Assembly (NCBI GenBank): GCA_963969365.1
Contig: OZ017748.1
Span: 3,593,001-3,657,000, forward strand
DNA from: Asterochloris sp. CNOR1
Taxonomy: Eukaryota > Chlorophyta > Trebouxiophyceae > Trebouxiales > Trebouxiaceae
Length of the DNA stretch: 64,000 bases
Direction: 5' to 3'
The notes beneath the pieces are model-generated. The model did not search any database, was not told the origin of the DNA, and saw only the letters and a list, made by a program, of their open reading frames with translations. The position numbers and the translations under genes were made by a program. Shown here in pieces: positions 54,036-64,000 of this stretch. Numbering within the stretch: the first letter of the stretch is position 1; every line of letters begins with the position of its first letter.

Positions 54036-56983
54036 ATGCTAGTGACAATGATCACGATCATTGCGACAGCTTGTGTGACTCTGGCTGGGACATTTGTGGG
54101 CGCACAAGGTGCCCTGATATGCTGTCGGCAGCTTGATCTAGATCTGATGGAGCCCTGCACTGCGCTGCACTGTCACTGCCTCGCAAGTTGTGCATTTGGC
54201 ATAAACATGTTGCCGCCAAAACCGCAGCCCCAAGCAGCTGGTCACCGAGGAAGCCCTCTGCCTGCAGACTGCGCCACGTGCACAGATATCACTGCTACAC
54301 AAGGAGTTTCATGCCAACAGGAGCGCGCTGTGAGTTCGTGGCAATCCTGGCCTGCTTGCTGGGGCCCCACCTGGCAGACAGTGCATCACATGCTGAGCCT
54401 GGAGGCAGTGCAGGCACCCTGGCCCAGTAGATCTGCCATGCGCTGCCTCCTGTATGTGCGGCAGCTGCACCGCAGTTGCCTGTGCTGCAGACAGGCAGGT
54501 GCGGTTCCCTGCTGACAGGCGGCTTCTGTGCCAAGACCTGTGGCTTCTGCCAATGCCCCGCAGGAGACACCTCACCAGCGGCAGCGCCGGGTCCAAGTAA
54601 GCTGACAAGCTGCTCTCCACAATGCCTAAGCCTCCACCCACAGCCTACGGAGCTGCTGCCTCTCGCCACACCCACAGCTGACAAGCATGTGATACCTACA
54701 GGCTGCGCGCCATGTGACGACGTCCCCCCTACAAAGGAGTTTGGCCTTCCAGCAAACTACACTTGCCAGGAGGTCAGCCCTGCAACAACACCGAGGTCGA
54801 GGCCGCCGTTCTGCCTATCTGGATGCCCATGTCCCTTATGAAGTGCAGAAGGGCTTTCTGAAGTTGTTCAGCACAATGAAGCCCAGCGCAGTAAGCTCTG
54901 CCCTTGGCCTCAGATTGGCTGAGTCAATGAATGTGCTTAAGTATCATGCATCAAGGCTCCTGACCTGATGGGGCCCACTCCCTGCAGTGGCAGATGCTCT
55001 GCTTGGGCTATGTCCAGCGCAGGGGCGCAGCGCTTTGCCAGACCCTGTGCCCAGCCTGACTGCCTCACTTGGCTCCCTGCCTGCCTGCAGTGGCAGATGT
55101 GCGGCTCCGGGTACCTCCTGGACAGCCCCTACTGCCGCCAGACCTGCAGACGCTGCCAGGAGTGCAGCGCTTCCCCTTCACAGCCCTTCACCCCACCCAG
55201 CCTGGCACCGACAACCTCTGCAGCGCCGCTGCCGCCGCCCCGCACCCTCAGCGCTGCGCAGCAGAGCCTATGCACGTGCACTGATGTGGGGCCGCCGACA
55301 GAGCCCAGCTGCGCTGATGTGGTGAGCCTCTGCGTGTGCTGGAAGACAAAGCGCGACTGCGCTGGTGTGGTGAGGCACATAGCGTGCTGGGAGAGCCCAC
55401 CTGCTGGGGCTCAACTCAGGCTGCAGCATCAGCTTCCGGTGTGGTGTTGTGCAGTGTATGCAGGGGGTCGCAGGATTTTCTGAAAGAAGTCAGAGTCTGG
55501 CGGGGGACCAGATCCCACATCTCTGAGGTCACTGTCAAGCATTGGCCTGGCAGCTAAGCTGACTTCAGGGCTTGATGTAACACTCTATAAGGAGCCTGCC
55601 TGGCCCCCGGCCGAAGCTTCTGTCCCTGTGTAGCCTCCCAGCAGGGGGCAGATGCAGCAGTGCTGCGTGGCCTGCGCCCTTCAAGCCAGTGCTGTGTTCA
55701 ACCGTACTTCTCTGAATTCAGGTGGAACAGGGGCACTGCAACCTGTACGGCGTGGTGGTGGGCAACTCAAGCTTCCCAGAAGGCTTCTGTCAGGCAAGGA
55801 TTGCATCCAGCTTGAACAGTCACACCTATATGCACTACAATACAACAGGCACATGCCATCCGCCTGTGTCCTGCCAGCCTAGCCTGCCAGCGCCTGCTGG
55901 TCCGAACTGTGTTTTGCCAGCACACTTTCCACCTCACCCGTAAAGCAACATCAGTCAGCAGCAGGCTTTGTGGGACTCCAGTGTTCACGTCCGTGCTCTT
56001 GGCTACAGAAGCAGGCCTTATCTCATTGGTGAACTGCTGCGTCTTACTGTTTGATGCTGTGCATGGGCTCCCTGCATTATCCATCGGGCTTGCTCTGGAC
56101 TGACCTCATGCCGCTGTGATATCAATCGTCATGGAAGAGCTGAAGGCACAATGCATTGACCTCTTGACAAGCTCATCCAGATTATGGCAAAGGCCTGCAC
56201 CCACATCAATGTGACGGTACCTGCTGGCTGCCTGTAGACCAGCTGCAACCGCTGTGGGACCTATTGTGTGCCCAAACACAGGGCGCCAAGTGGGCCTGCT
56301 GTCACTGGCGCACCAGCACCTCCCAGTGATACTGCCTGCAGTGACATCCCGCCCCCCTCTCCATTCACCTGCCAGCAGCAGGCGAGTGGCCACTAAACAG
56401 CACTTTGTGCCTGCTAGCAGCATTGGTTGACGTCATGAGGCTTGCTGTGCACATGTCTTTGTACCACAAGAGGTGATACAGCTGCTTTACATGTGCGTTG
56501 CTTGACTTTTACTGCTGCTTTGCCTTGAAGGTCTCACATGAGACTGTCCCCGTGCCATGCAGAAAGGGTTTGGGAAGTGTCGGGTGAGCCCACTGCTCTG
56601 CTCAGCTCGTCACTGCCATGCTGCACTGAGGGCCTCTCCTGCTGACACCGTGCAAGGCTGCCTGTAGGAGCCCTTCATGTCAGGTTTCTGCCAGCAGACC
56701 TGTGGCACATGCTCATCAGGCTGCACTGACATCCCGCCAGACGCCACATACACTTGTCCCCAACAGGCATGGACTCTGCTTTGCTTTGGGCTCATGTTGC
56801 ATCATCAATTGCAAGTTCAGCTCACCTTTGTTCATGCTGCCATGCAGGCCTCATTCGGAAAGTGTGCACAGAGTTTCATGCAGGTGGGATCCCAGCTCTG
56901 CGCCGTTTGTGCAAAGTTTGATGCAGCGCAAGACTCTGTCTGCCGTGCAGGGATTCTGCCTGCACTCCTGCGGCAAGTGCTAA
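54036..56983 (+). CDS. Secreted protein with five ShKT-type cysteine modules
   Basis: The ATG at 54036 opens a signal peptide (MLVTMITIIATACVTLAGTF, cleavage near VGAQ). Exons join into modules of the form C-T-D-(I/V)...C-Q-(Q/E)...C-G...F-C...(T/S)-C-x-x-C. Module 1 is CTDITATQGVSCQQ (54268-54329) plus CGSLLTGGFCAKTCGFC. Module 2 is CDDVPPTKEFGLPANYTCQE plus WQMCGSGYLLDSPYCRQTC. Module 3 is CTDVGPPTEPSCADV plus EQGHCNLYGVVVG...EGFCQ (ending 55793) plus TSCNRC (from 56238). Module 4 is CSDIPPPSPFTCQQQ (ending 56381), KGFGKCR, then EPFMSGFCQQTCGTC. Module 5 is CTDIPPDATYTCPQQ, ASFGKCAQSFMQ and GFCLHSCGKC with the stop TAA at 56981-56983. Pro/Ala linkers separate some modules. Introns at conserved points in each module suggest module duplication. 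Two introns (from 55794 and 56382) have GC donors. The ShKT fold is named after a sea-anemone channel blocker but is common in harmless algal secreted and matrix proteins; no toxin role is implied. Confidence 0.8.
54982..55130 (+). repeat. Echo of a ShKT exon start
   Basis: The exon acceptor and start CTGCAG|TGGCAGATGTGCGG (55087 onward, then CTCCGGGTACCTCC) is preceded about 105 bp upstream in the intron by CTGCAGTGGCAGATGCTCTG (54982 onward, then CTTGGGCTATGTCC). Confidence 0.85.
55305..55391 (+). repeat. Echo of a ShKT donor site
   Basis: The exon-intron junction CTGCGCTGATGTG|GTGAGCC (from 55310) is repeated about 46 bp further on as CTGCGCTGGTGTGGTGAGGC (from 55356), and both are followed by a related GCGTG...TGCTGG. 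The copy contains a second, equally good donor. Confidence 0.85.
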
Positions 56984-58085
56984 GGATCCAGTAACCCAGC
57001 AATGACAGCAACAGCTTCTGACCAAGTGAATATTCTGAGCCACCAACCCATGTGCCTATGATGCCCATCTTGCTACCTGCAGAATGCTTGCAGACCTTCT
57101 CTCCATTGCGCTGCCGTGAACGTTTGGTATTGTTTCACCACCTCCACCTGATGACTTCAGAGTAAAAACCCAAAGTGTGCATGTGTGACAATCGCTGACA
57201 ACGCTGAGACTTTTTAGGCATGCCCTTGTCTGAAGCCTGCCTGACCTGAAGCAAACAGGGTGTCTTCCACAGTGGCGCCCATTGCCATGTGACAAATGCA
57301 AGAGGGAGAATTGAGCGGGCCCTGCTGCTGCTCAGAGCCACTGCTGCCTGGCTTCAGCTGTTGTTAGTAGGCTGACCGCACAGTGACACCCTGCCTGCAG
57401 GCAGCTTGCCCGCAACATTCTTAATGAGTGGGCAGTGCACCGTTCACGGGGTGGGCTTGTCCCTAAGTCTCCTTGCCTCTGTTCCTGTGTTGATGCTGGG
57501 TGTTGGCTAGCGTCTGTAGGGGTGTCCTGGAATGACCTGCCTCCCAGGCCCACCTGCGGCTTGGCAGCATGAGCGTGTCATGGCGTGGACACGCTGCAGC
57601 ACTGCAGCTGCTGGTGTCAGCTTGTGGGGTGTAAGTCACCAAGCTGGCAGCGCCCACTTGCTGTGTGCAGTTGGGTGCAGACTGGTTGCTGAGGATGAGC
57701 AGCTCGTTTCTGCACTTGGTGCTGGCTCAACAGCCTACAGCGTCTGCTGAGGCAGGCTGCAGGCGCAAGCGACATCACTAACTTCATGTATTATCCTGTA
57801 GGTTGCTAATGCTCTCAGCCAGCCGGCTTCATTGCCATGGGTTTGCCTCCTGTGCTTGTGCCCCGGCAGCAGCTGATGAGTCTGACGGCTTCATGCAGGT
57901 CTACCTGAAGCCCCTCATCAAGAATCCGAGAGGGATTACACGCAGAGACAAAGGTGTATCACTCAACTGAACAATCCCAGATTACAAACCAATGTTACAA
58001 TGCATGCTGACCTGTCAATGCTGTAGAGCAATGGTGTTCAGGCTGAGGTTTCCTGCATTTTTGAGCTTGCATCATAATGTACACA
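56984..58085. other. Convergent intergenic region with a possible orphan exon
   Basis: This 1.1-kb region lies between the stop codons of two convergent genes. It holds 3' UTRs and no recognised gene. One stretch (57870-57970, plus) reads like a terminal coding exon and is listed separately. A T-rich minus-strand patch near 57150-57215 shows nothing clear. Confidence 0.45.
57870..57970 (+). other. Possible terminal exon of an unrecognised small gene
   Basis: After a good acceptor (GTGCCCCGGCAG) a frame reads ADESDGFMQVYLKPLIKNPR, then GITRRDKGVSLN and a stop at 57968-57970. The composition looks like protein rather than spacer. Upstream pieces, such as an ATG at about 57571 (MSVSWRGHAAALQLL) with a GTGTAAG donor, could belong to it, but I cannot phase them with confidence. 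It may equally be untranslated. Confidence 0.2.
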
Positions 58086-61000
58086 CTACTTGGCGTTGAG
58101 CTTCTGCATGAGGATTTTGTTCATCACGCCAGGGTTAGCTGTGCCTTTGGACTCCTTCATGCACTGCCTGCAGCCAGTCACACACATATCATCAGTCAAC
58201 AGGTTGATGCGGTCTGCAGAAAAACTGCAGAGCAAAGGCAGAACCATAGGCTGCAGGCAGTCACTGTCACCCATGAGGCTCTTGCAGGGGAGTAACAGAG
58301 CATTGGCAAAGCATGCAGGCCAGTCGTGAAGAAGCCATCAGGCTTCTTCAGGGGTAGAACACAGCCCAGAGAGAGGTATGGGCATGCCACAGTCCTTTCA
58401 CCAGCCAGAGCTCACCCAACAAAGAAGCCCTGCAGCTTGGTTTTGCCACCTCTAAACAGCTCCAGCTGCTGGGGGCTTGCAGCCAGCACCTTGTCAACAA
58501 TGGCCTCGATCTGCGCCGGGTCAGAGATCTGCATGAGGCCTTTGCTCTCCACAAACTTCTTCACTCCTTCTACTCCCTGGCCCTGCAGGGATCATGGTGG
58601 CAGTGAGAAGGAGCATACAAGCTGGGGCCAGAACTTCAGCAATGGGCAGCCATGCCAATGCTGTAAGTTGCTTCAGCGTCAGCAAGGCAGCTGTCAGATA
58701 TGCATGAATGAGAGGTCCAGAAGGGGTTGCACAGCAGGCAAGCTTTAGCCAGAAGTACTATCATGCTTGACAAGAACAGACGACTCTGTCACGGTGCAGC
58801 TTCCGGTGCCTCACATGGGCGCTGCCATCCCTCCTCCCAGAGCACAGAAAGCAGGGCAACAAACCCTAGCATGGGTTTGGCAGGGTTGCCTGCTTGACAA
58901 GGCTGCATTGCAGATGCGGCAATGCCCGTCAACATGCTGCACCTGTGCAGTCCCCACCTGGAGCAGGCCTGGCAGGATTTCCTTCCCAATTTTGCCACTG
59001 ATAGTGCCGTCCTCTATGAGCCCAACCATCTCAGCCAGTGTCTCAGGCTTCAGCTGCAGCTGGTGCATGCCTATCTTCTGCTCCTGCACAGCCAAAAGCA
59101 GCACTGTGGGCACCAATTGACTCATGACACTGCATTAACTCAATCACAGGCAGCTCAGCTGCAGCCCCGAAACATGCAGTTGCAGGCAGGATCCAGGTAA
59201 AAGCGCTCAGCCCGGTGCCCAGACATAACCTCTGGGAGTACTCTGTACGCCTGGAGAAGCATTCCAGCCGCCCAGACAGACGTCGTGTGGGCAGGCAAAC
59301 CATAGTGGGGCACTGAGAGCCTTCTCATCCAGACAGGTAAGCCCCAGAGACATCCACACTCACCTTGCAGAAGGCAGTCAGGTCGCCCATGACCCAGTTG
59401 GCAGAGAGCTTTGGGGAGGCCCCTGCTGCCAGCACAGCATCAAAGTACTGTGCTGTGGGCAGCTCGTCGGCCAGCACCAGCACGTCTGCTGCCGGCAGGC
59501 CCAGCTGCCGATACTGCCGCCGTTTGTCTGCTGGCAGCTGCTGCATAGATGCCTGCAGAGCAAACTAATCAGCGTTTCCATTCATTTCATTCACTTGCAG
59601 GGGTGCCCAGTCTTGCATGCGCTGGTACTTGCCGCCTGCATCTTTCCCAGAACTTATGACCATTGCGTGTCTGGATTTGCTTGCAAGTCACCATGTAGAC
59701 TGCGGGTAGCTGCAGCAACGACGCCCGCAGCGCACAGGGGCAGGACCTTGATGCCGCACCACTCACAAGCTTGCTTATGGGACTGCCGGGCTGGGCTTGC
59801 CTGCGGAAGCTGGCTAAAGAGTGGATGTCCACACAGGCTCCCAGACTTAGGGGACCAAATGCAGCAGCAGTACCCTCCCAACATCTGAGTGCAGGTGCGA
59901 GTGCACCAGACTGATCAGCAAAACACAGACAAACAACCCCTCACATGCATGTGCCTGCAGGGGCACTTTTGCTGTAAGCACTGTGGCCTGGAACGCCTCC
60001 AAGGCCAGCACATGATGTCCCTCAGCACAGCATGGATTTTGGCAGAGCTGCCCCACCATGGACAGCACCACCAGAACGTGTGCCTGCTGTTTGTGCATGA
60101 GGCATGCACCCCCGGAGTATGTAGGCAGGGACAGCCAGGTTGTGAGTGCGACCACATTGAAGTGCAGGTGGCCGCAGCAGCCCCACTGCCGACCTGCAAT
60201 CTTTCAATGAATGAGTCCGTGACAGTCAGTTCCGGAAGGTCAGGCTCGGGGAAGTAGCGGTAGTCTGCGAGCCCCTCCTTCTTGCGCATGCTGCTGGTGG
60301 CCTGCCTTCCCTCATCCCAGAGGCGTGTCTCCTGCACGACCTGGTCAGCCTGGCCGTCCTCAATCAGCTTCACCTGCAGGCAGGGAGCAAAGGACCGTGA
60401 TGCATTAGGTACTTTGGTGCTTTTTTGTGTCGGTAGTGCAGCCCATCTGCTGCACGACCTGGTCTGCCTGGCCGCCGTCCATCAGCTTCACCTGCAGGCA
60501 GAGTGCTGAGACCATGCATCACAATGTCCTGTCTCCTGCAGGCAGCCCGCTACACAACAGGCAGGGAGTGAAGGACCATGCTGTGGCCTGCCTGCAGCAG
60601 GGGGGATTGGTGCTTCTTCAGGTTGGAGGTGCAGCTCAATTCCCTTGATCAGCCTCACATGCAGGCAGGGAACAGAAAACTGATGCTGCACTGCAACGAG
60701 GCCACGGGAAGAGACCTGACCACCAGATCAACCTGCATGTGCTCAGCAGAGGCTGCTGTTTGCTCGTCGTCGCAGCCATATTGGCAAGTAGGGTTCATGG
60801 AGGCCCCTCCAGCAGGCAGTGCCAGGCAGCAGCCTTCAGCAGCACCTGGGGTGCCTTGCAACTCTCGATGAGCTCCACCTGTGGGTAAGGAGCAAGGGCA
60901 TCGGGATGTGCAGGGGCCCAGCTGCAGCAGAGTGTGGCCATGCTGGTTCATTGGCGTGCAGCGTGTCTTCTAATACCAGCAGCTCTCCTATGCCACCTGG

Positions 61001-64000
61001 ATCTGAGGGGCCCTTCCGGAGTGACAAGGTTTGCAGCCTTTAGGATTTTGAAGTTCATGCAAGGTACGTCTCGCTTTTGCTTCACACGTGTACCTGCTCT
61101 TTGCTTTCAGCAAAATGGCCAGGCAGCTGTTGGGAGGCAGCCTGGGTGGATCTGTGTGCACCACCCTGCAGCACGCCAGCTGATCCCAAGCTGCAGCAGT
61201 GGCAGTGTAGACGATCTGCTTCTGGGCAGCGGGTCTGGACCAGCTGACAGGCAGCCTCCCAGCGGGCTCTAAAGGGCACATGCTGGTGACATGAGACAGC
61301 ACGAGTGGCACACATAGCAGACGTGATGCTGCATGACCAGCCATACGAATTTTTGACCCCGTCCAGCTCCTCACGCATGCCACAGCCACTGCTGCGCCCC
61401 AGGCTGCGGACAGTGTGAACCAGTTCCCTCGGGGTGAAGTAAGGGGCAGACAGCCTTGTCCCGTCAGCAGTGCCCTGAGCTTTCAGTGTCACTTACCAAA
61501 CACAGAATAAGACTCTGATTTCAAATAACCATTAGCGGCGTGCCCTGCACATGCACTCACCTGACGGCTGATCTCAAAGTCAATGGCCTTCTGCATGGCT
61601 GAGAAGGAGTTCATGTTCTTGACCTCCACCTTGGTGCCAAAGCGCTCCCGGCCCCGCGGGCGCACCGACACATTGACGTCGCAGCGTAGTGTGCCCTCCT
61701 GCAGCACAGGGAGGCAAGCTGTGCAGACAGGCACTCTCTGGGTGCAGCATACACAGACACCCTGACGTGGCAGCACAGAGTGCCTTCCTCGTGTGTTCCG
61801 CTGATTTCGCCCCGGGATGCACTGAGGAAACGACAGCACAATCTGTTGGGGAGGCACTTGCGGAGCAGCATTCTGATATCTTCTCCCCTGAGGTGCACTG
61901 AAGCAGGACGCTGCAGCGCAGCATGCCCTCCTGCATGCCGAGATGGTCGGCTGTACAAAGGCGCTGGCTGGTACATCCCTCATAATAAACAGCAGGCGAG
62001 GCGTCATGCACTCCCCTGCAGGCTGCAGGTACAACAGTCAAAAGGCCGTCAGAATCAAGTGTTGCTCACAATGCACAGCATGCTGCAGTCCTGTCCAGTG
62101 CACCTTGCTTGTTTAGACGCAGGGTTTCACAGGCAGGCGGCCACCCAGAGACAAGGCATGCAGCTGGGATCACAGCCAGAAATGCATTTCCATGACAGGC
62201 ACAGCCTGCCCCTGCAGTCTGCCTAGGCCATAGCACAAAGCTATGCAACACCCATCTCCCACATCTCAGAGCTGCAGACATGTTGCGGTCACACGTCTAG
62301 GTAGACCATGATGCGGCACAGCTCAGCCCTCACATTCCTGGGCCCACTGTCGTGCTGCAGCTGTCTAGCCCTCAGTGGCAGCAGTCAGAGGCGCACAGCC
62401 CTGACCAGCAAGGCCCGATGAGGAGGCCATGCTGCAGCGGGAGCGGCAAGCTCGATCAGACTCACCGACATGTTGCAGTCTGAGATGCCCAGATAGACCA
62501 TGATGCGCCGCAGCTCAGCTCCATACGCGGCCGCCTCCTGCCCGGTGCGCATGTCAGGCTCCGACACGATCTCCAGCAGGGGGATGCCTGCCCTGTTGTA
62601 ATCCACCAGGGAGTGGCTGGAGTCAGACAGCTGATTGGCGCCGCTGTGGGTCAGCTTGCCTGCAGGGAAGCAAGGGATGGGTCTTGCCTGCATGCTCTGA
62701 AAGCTTACAGGGCAGCTTGCTTACGGAGCAGCAGTAAATTTAAAAGGCACCCTGTGACCAGATTGTGAAGTACTGGCTTGGACAGGGGATCAGCCCCACT
62801 GCGTGTCAGCCTGCCTGCAGAGCAACAGATGTGTTCAAGGGCGGCCTGGCATGAAATGAAGGTGTGCTAGGACTGTGCAGCTGGTCAGCCCAGCAGTGGG
62901 CTCACATGCCTGCAAGGGAGGGAGATACTTCAGGGTGTGCACCAACTGCATGCCTAAATGTGCCAATGTGCAGACTGCAGCAACAGAGAGCCGCAGGTCA
63001 GATAATGTCTCAGGGAACACCCTGTGGGCTGAGGGTAGAAAGACGGGCCCGAGAATGAAGCAATGACCTTATTGTGAATTAAATGCACAAGGGAGCTGGG
63101 TGTAGGTCAGCAGCTGCTGGGCAGAGTGACTTGCAGTGCCCTGGCAGGCTCAGAAGCTGGAGAGGCATGGTGCCAGCGTTGCTCTGCACTGCATGGCAAT
63201 GTGGTCTCCTAAGCTGACAGGCAGCAGGATTTGCTTGTAGGCTACACAGCCAAGCAGAGCAGGCACCCAGCAATTGCCCAGATTTGCAGTTCAGGCGTCA
63301 TGCTGCACTCATCTGTGCCCTCTCCCAGGTGTGACACATGCAATGAGGCATGCCAGTAACTCATGTGCGTACCTAGCATACTGCACCAAGCGAGGACCCT
63401 GCCACGCAGGACAAGGCAGCAGGCAGGACCTGCTAGTGCGCCCCACCAGCAGCTCCTCACAAAGGCAGCCAATGAGACATGTCAGCAACCTTTTCCTGGC
63501 TGATGCAAGCAATCTGAAAAGGCTCAGTGCTGGCCTACACATGTGACCTGGCAGAGTCCCAGATTCTGCAGGCCATTCCCACCTGCATCTTCCTCCAGGT
63601 GTGCCCGCGTGATGCCGATGTGCTTGGGCTCCCTTGCTTTCCCAACCTGTACCTCAATGGTGCCTGCAGCAGGAGAACTAGGCTGAGCAGTTTCTGTTCC
63701 CGGCCAGTCTGATCACGCCCTTCTTCTTTCAGGCAATTGGTGTTGGCATGGAGCCAGCGGCTGCAGCAGGCCAGACATGGCCTGCCTAGGTGCTGTGAGT
63801 CACCCAGGCACTAGTCTGCTGCTTAGGGGCCGGCACAAGGTTCTGCTGTGGAGTCAGGGTATTCTGCTGAGGGCCGGGCATGGACAAGATCTGCTCTTTG
63901 CTGAAAGCTCTGCTCGGCAGGTCATATGCGCCTCAGTATCAAGAGCCACGAGGATTACAACCACTCCAGCTTCCATAGGTAGACGCAGCCTGAGAACATC
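58086..64000 (-). CDS. GATB: Aspartyl/glutamyl-tRNA amidotransferase subunit B (GatB), 5' end beyond the window
   Basis: GatB is part of the organellar GatCAB enzyme, which converts Glu-tRNA(Gln) to Gln-tRNA(Gln) in plastids and mitochondria. Phased exons in transcription order are 63646-63583 ([14 protein letters not shown]), 62659-62466 ([37 protein letters not shown]), 61698-61561 ([29 protein letters not shown]), 60373-60194 ([23 protein letters not shown]), 59552-59364 ([20 protein letters not shown]), 59083-58958 ([15 protein letters not shown]), 58582-58415 ([20 protein letters not shown]) and 58167-58086 ([20 protein letters not shown]). The whole middle and C-terminal (YqeY-like) part is intact. 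The N-terminal part of the family, ending FYPDLPKGYQ, is not in the window, so the gene must continue to the right. Its introns hold the clearest exon echoes of the window. Confidence 0.93.
60332..60500 (-). repeat. 52-bp exon-edge duplication in GatB (48/52 identical)
   Basis: Plus-strand 60332-60383, which covers the start of the exon 60373-60194 and its CTGCAG acceptor, is repeated without gaps at 60449-60500. I count 48 identical bases of 52. The copy keeps the acceptor and the reading [15 protein letters not shown] against the exon's [15 protein letters not shown]. Weaker echoes lie near 60635-60665 and 60860-60890. Confidence 0.93.
61650..61935 (-). repeat. Two echoes of the Gat[13 protein letters not shown] exon start
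   Basis: The exon starts CAG|GAGGGCACACTACGCTGC (61698 downward). On the same strand, about 61793-61750 reads GAAGGCACTCTGTGCTGCCA ([14 protein letters not shown]) and about 61932-61890 reads CAGGAGGGCATGCTGCGCTG ([13 protein letters not shown]). All three lie in the same orientation within 250 bp. Confidence 0.88.
62279..62518 (-). repeat. Echo of the GatB exon end before CNMS
   Basis: Plus-strand 62491-62518 of the exon 62659-62466 (AGATAGACCATGATGCGCCG...) matches the intronic 62299-62326 (AGGTAGACCATGATGCGGCA...) at 25 of 28 bases. The adjoining TGTTGC(A/G)GTC blocks at 62471 and 62281 also match. The copy lies 3' of the real donor. Confidence 0.88.

Noticed and set aside
54036-56983. 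ShKT protein as a toxin
   Set aside because: The domain name comes from a sea-anemone peptide, but multi-module ShKT proteins with CTDI-type starts are common secreted proteins of algae. Nothing here indicates toxicity.
427-63650. Intron repeats as mobile introner elements or transposons
   Set aside because: The copies match only their own neighbouring exon, not each other between genes, and I see no terminal repeats or target-site duplications.
1-64000. tRNA, rRNA, CRISPR or prophage-like elements
   Set aside because: No cloverleaf with a recognisable T-loop, no rRNA core sequence, no regularly spaced palindromic repeat and no phage or transposase gene was found.

Overview
This is nuclear DNA of a green alga, most likely a chlorophyte of the trebouxiophyte or core-chlorophyte type. 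The evidence is eukaryotic, very intron-rich genes in moderately GC-rich, CTG/CAG-rich sequence, nearly all splice acceptors ending in TGCAG, a nuclear gene for an organellar tRNA amidotransferase subunit (GatB), a plant-type BSD-domain protein, a plant/algal-type nucleotide-sugar transporter, a multi-module ShKT secreted protein and a polyproline extracellular-matrix-like membrane protein. The lineage is an inference. I see no rRNA, tRNA, CRISPR array, transposon or prokaryotic operon.

Layout: TRAPPC8/Trs85 homologue (-, 427-10898); uncharacterised coiled-coil protein, tentatively C2orf81-like (-, 11191-14792); divergent promoter; kinesin with a repetitive tail (+, 15093-24873); CstF-64/CSTF2 (-, about 25052-29164); divergent promoter; BSD-domain protein (+, 29508-32460); nucleotide-sugar/triose-phosphate-type transporter (+, 33352-36316); TRM11 tRNA methyltransferase (-, 36483-40919); divergent promoter; PIG-B GPI mannosyltransferase (+, 41278-43860); large signal-peptide/Pro-rich/Ig-like/TM surface protein (+, 44031-53767); secreted five-module ShKT protein (+, 54036-56983); GatB (-, 58086 to beyond the right edge). 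CDS spans run from start codon to stop codon and include introns; exon boundaries that I could phase by hand are given in the evidence.

The genes are housekeeping and do not form one pathway. Loose themes are secretion and the cell surface (TRAPPC8, nucleotide-sugar transporter, PIG-B, the matrix protein, the ShKT protein) and RNA biology (CSTF2, TRM11, GatB).

The unusual signal is in the introns. Again and again they contain degenerate tandem copies ('echoes') of the exon edge beside them, including the CTGCAG acceptor or the donor. At least nine of the eleven genes show this. Examples: an intron of the transporter that is essentially five decayed copies of the end of its upstream exon; a 52-bp exon-edge copy in GatB with 48/52 identity; two copies of a TRAPPC8 exon start; a 117-bp tandem pair. 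This is what intron birth or growth by repeated local tandem duplication of exon-intron junctions would leave, caught at several ages. Five introns also use GC donors (CAG|GCAAG or CAG|GCGAG), a high count for 64 kb.
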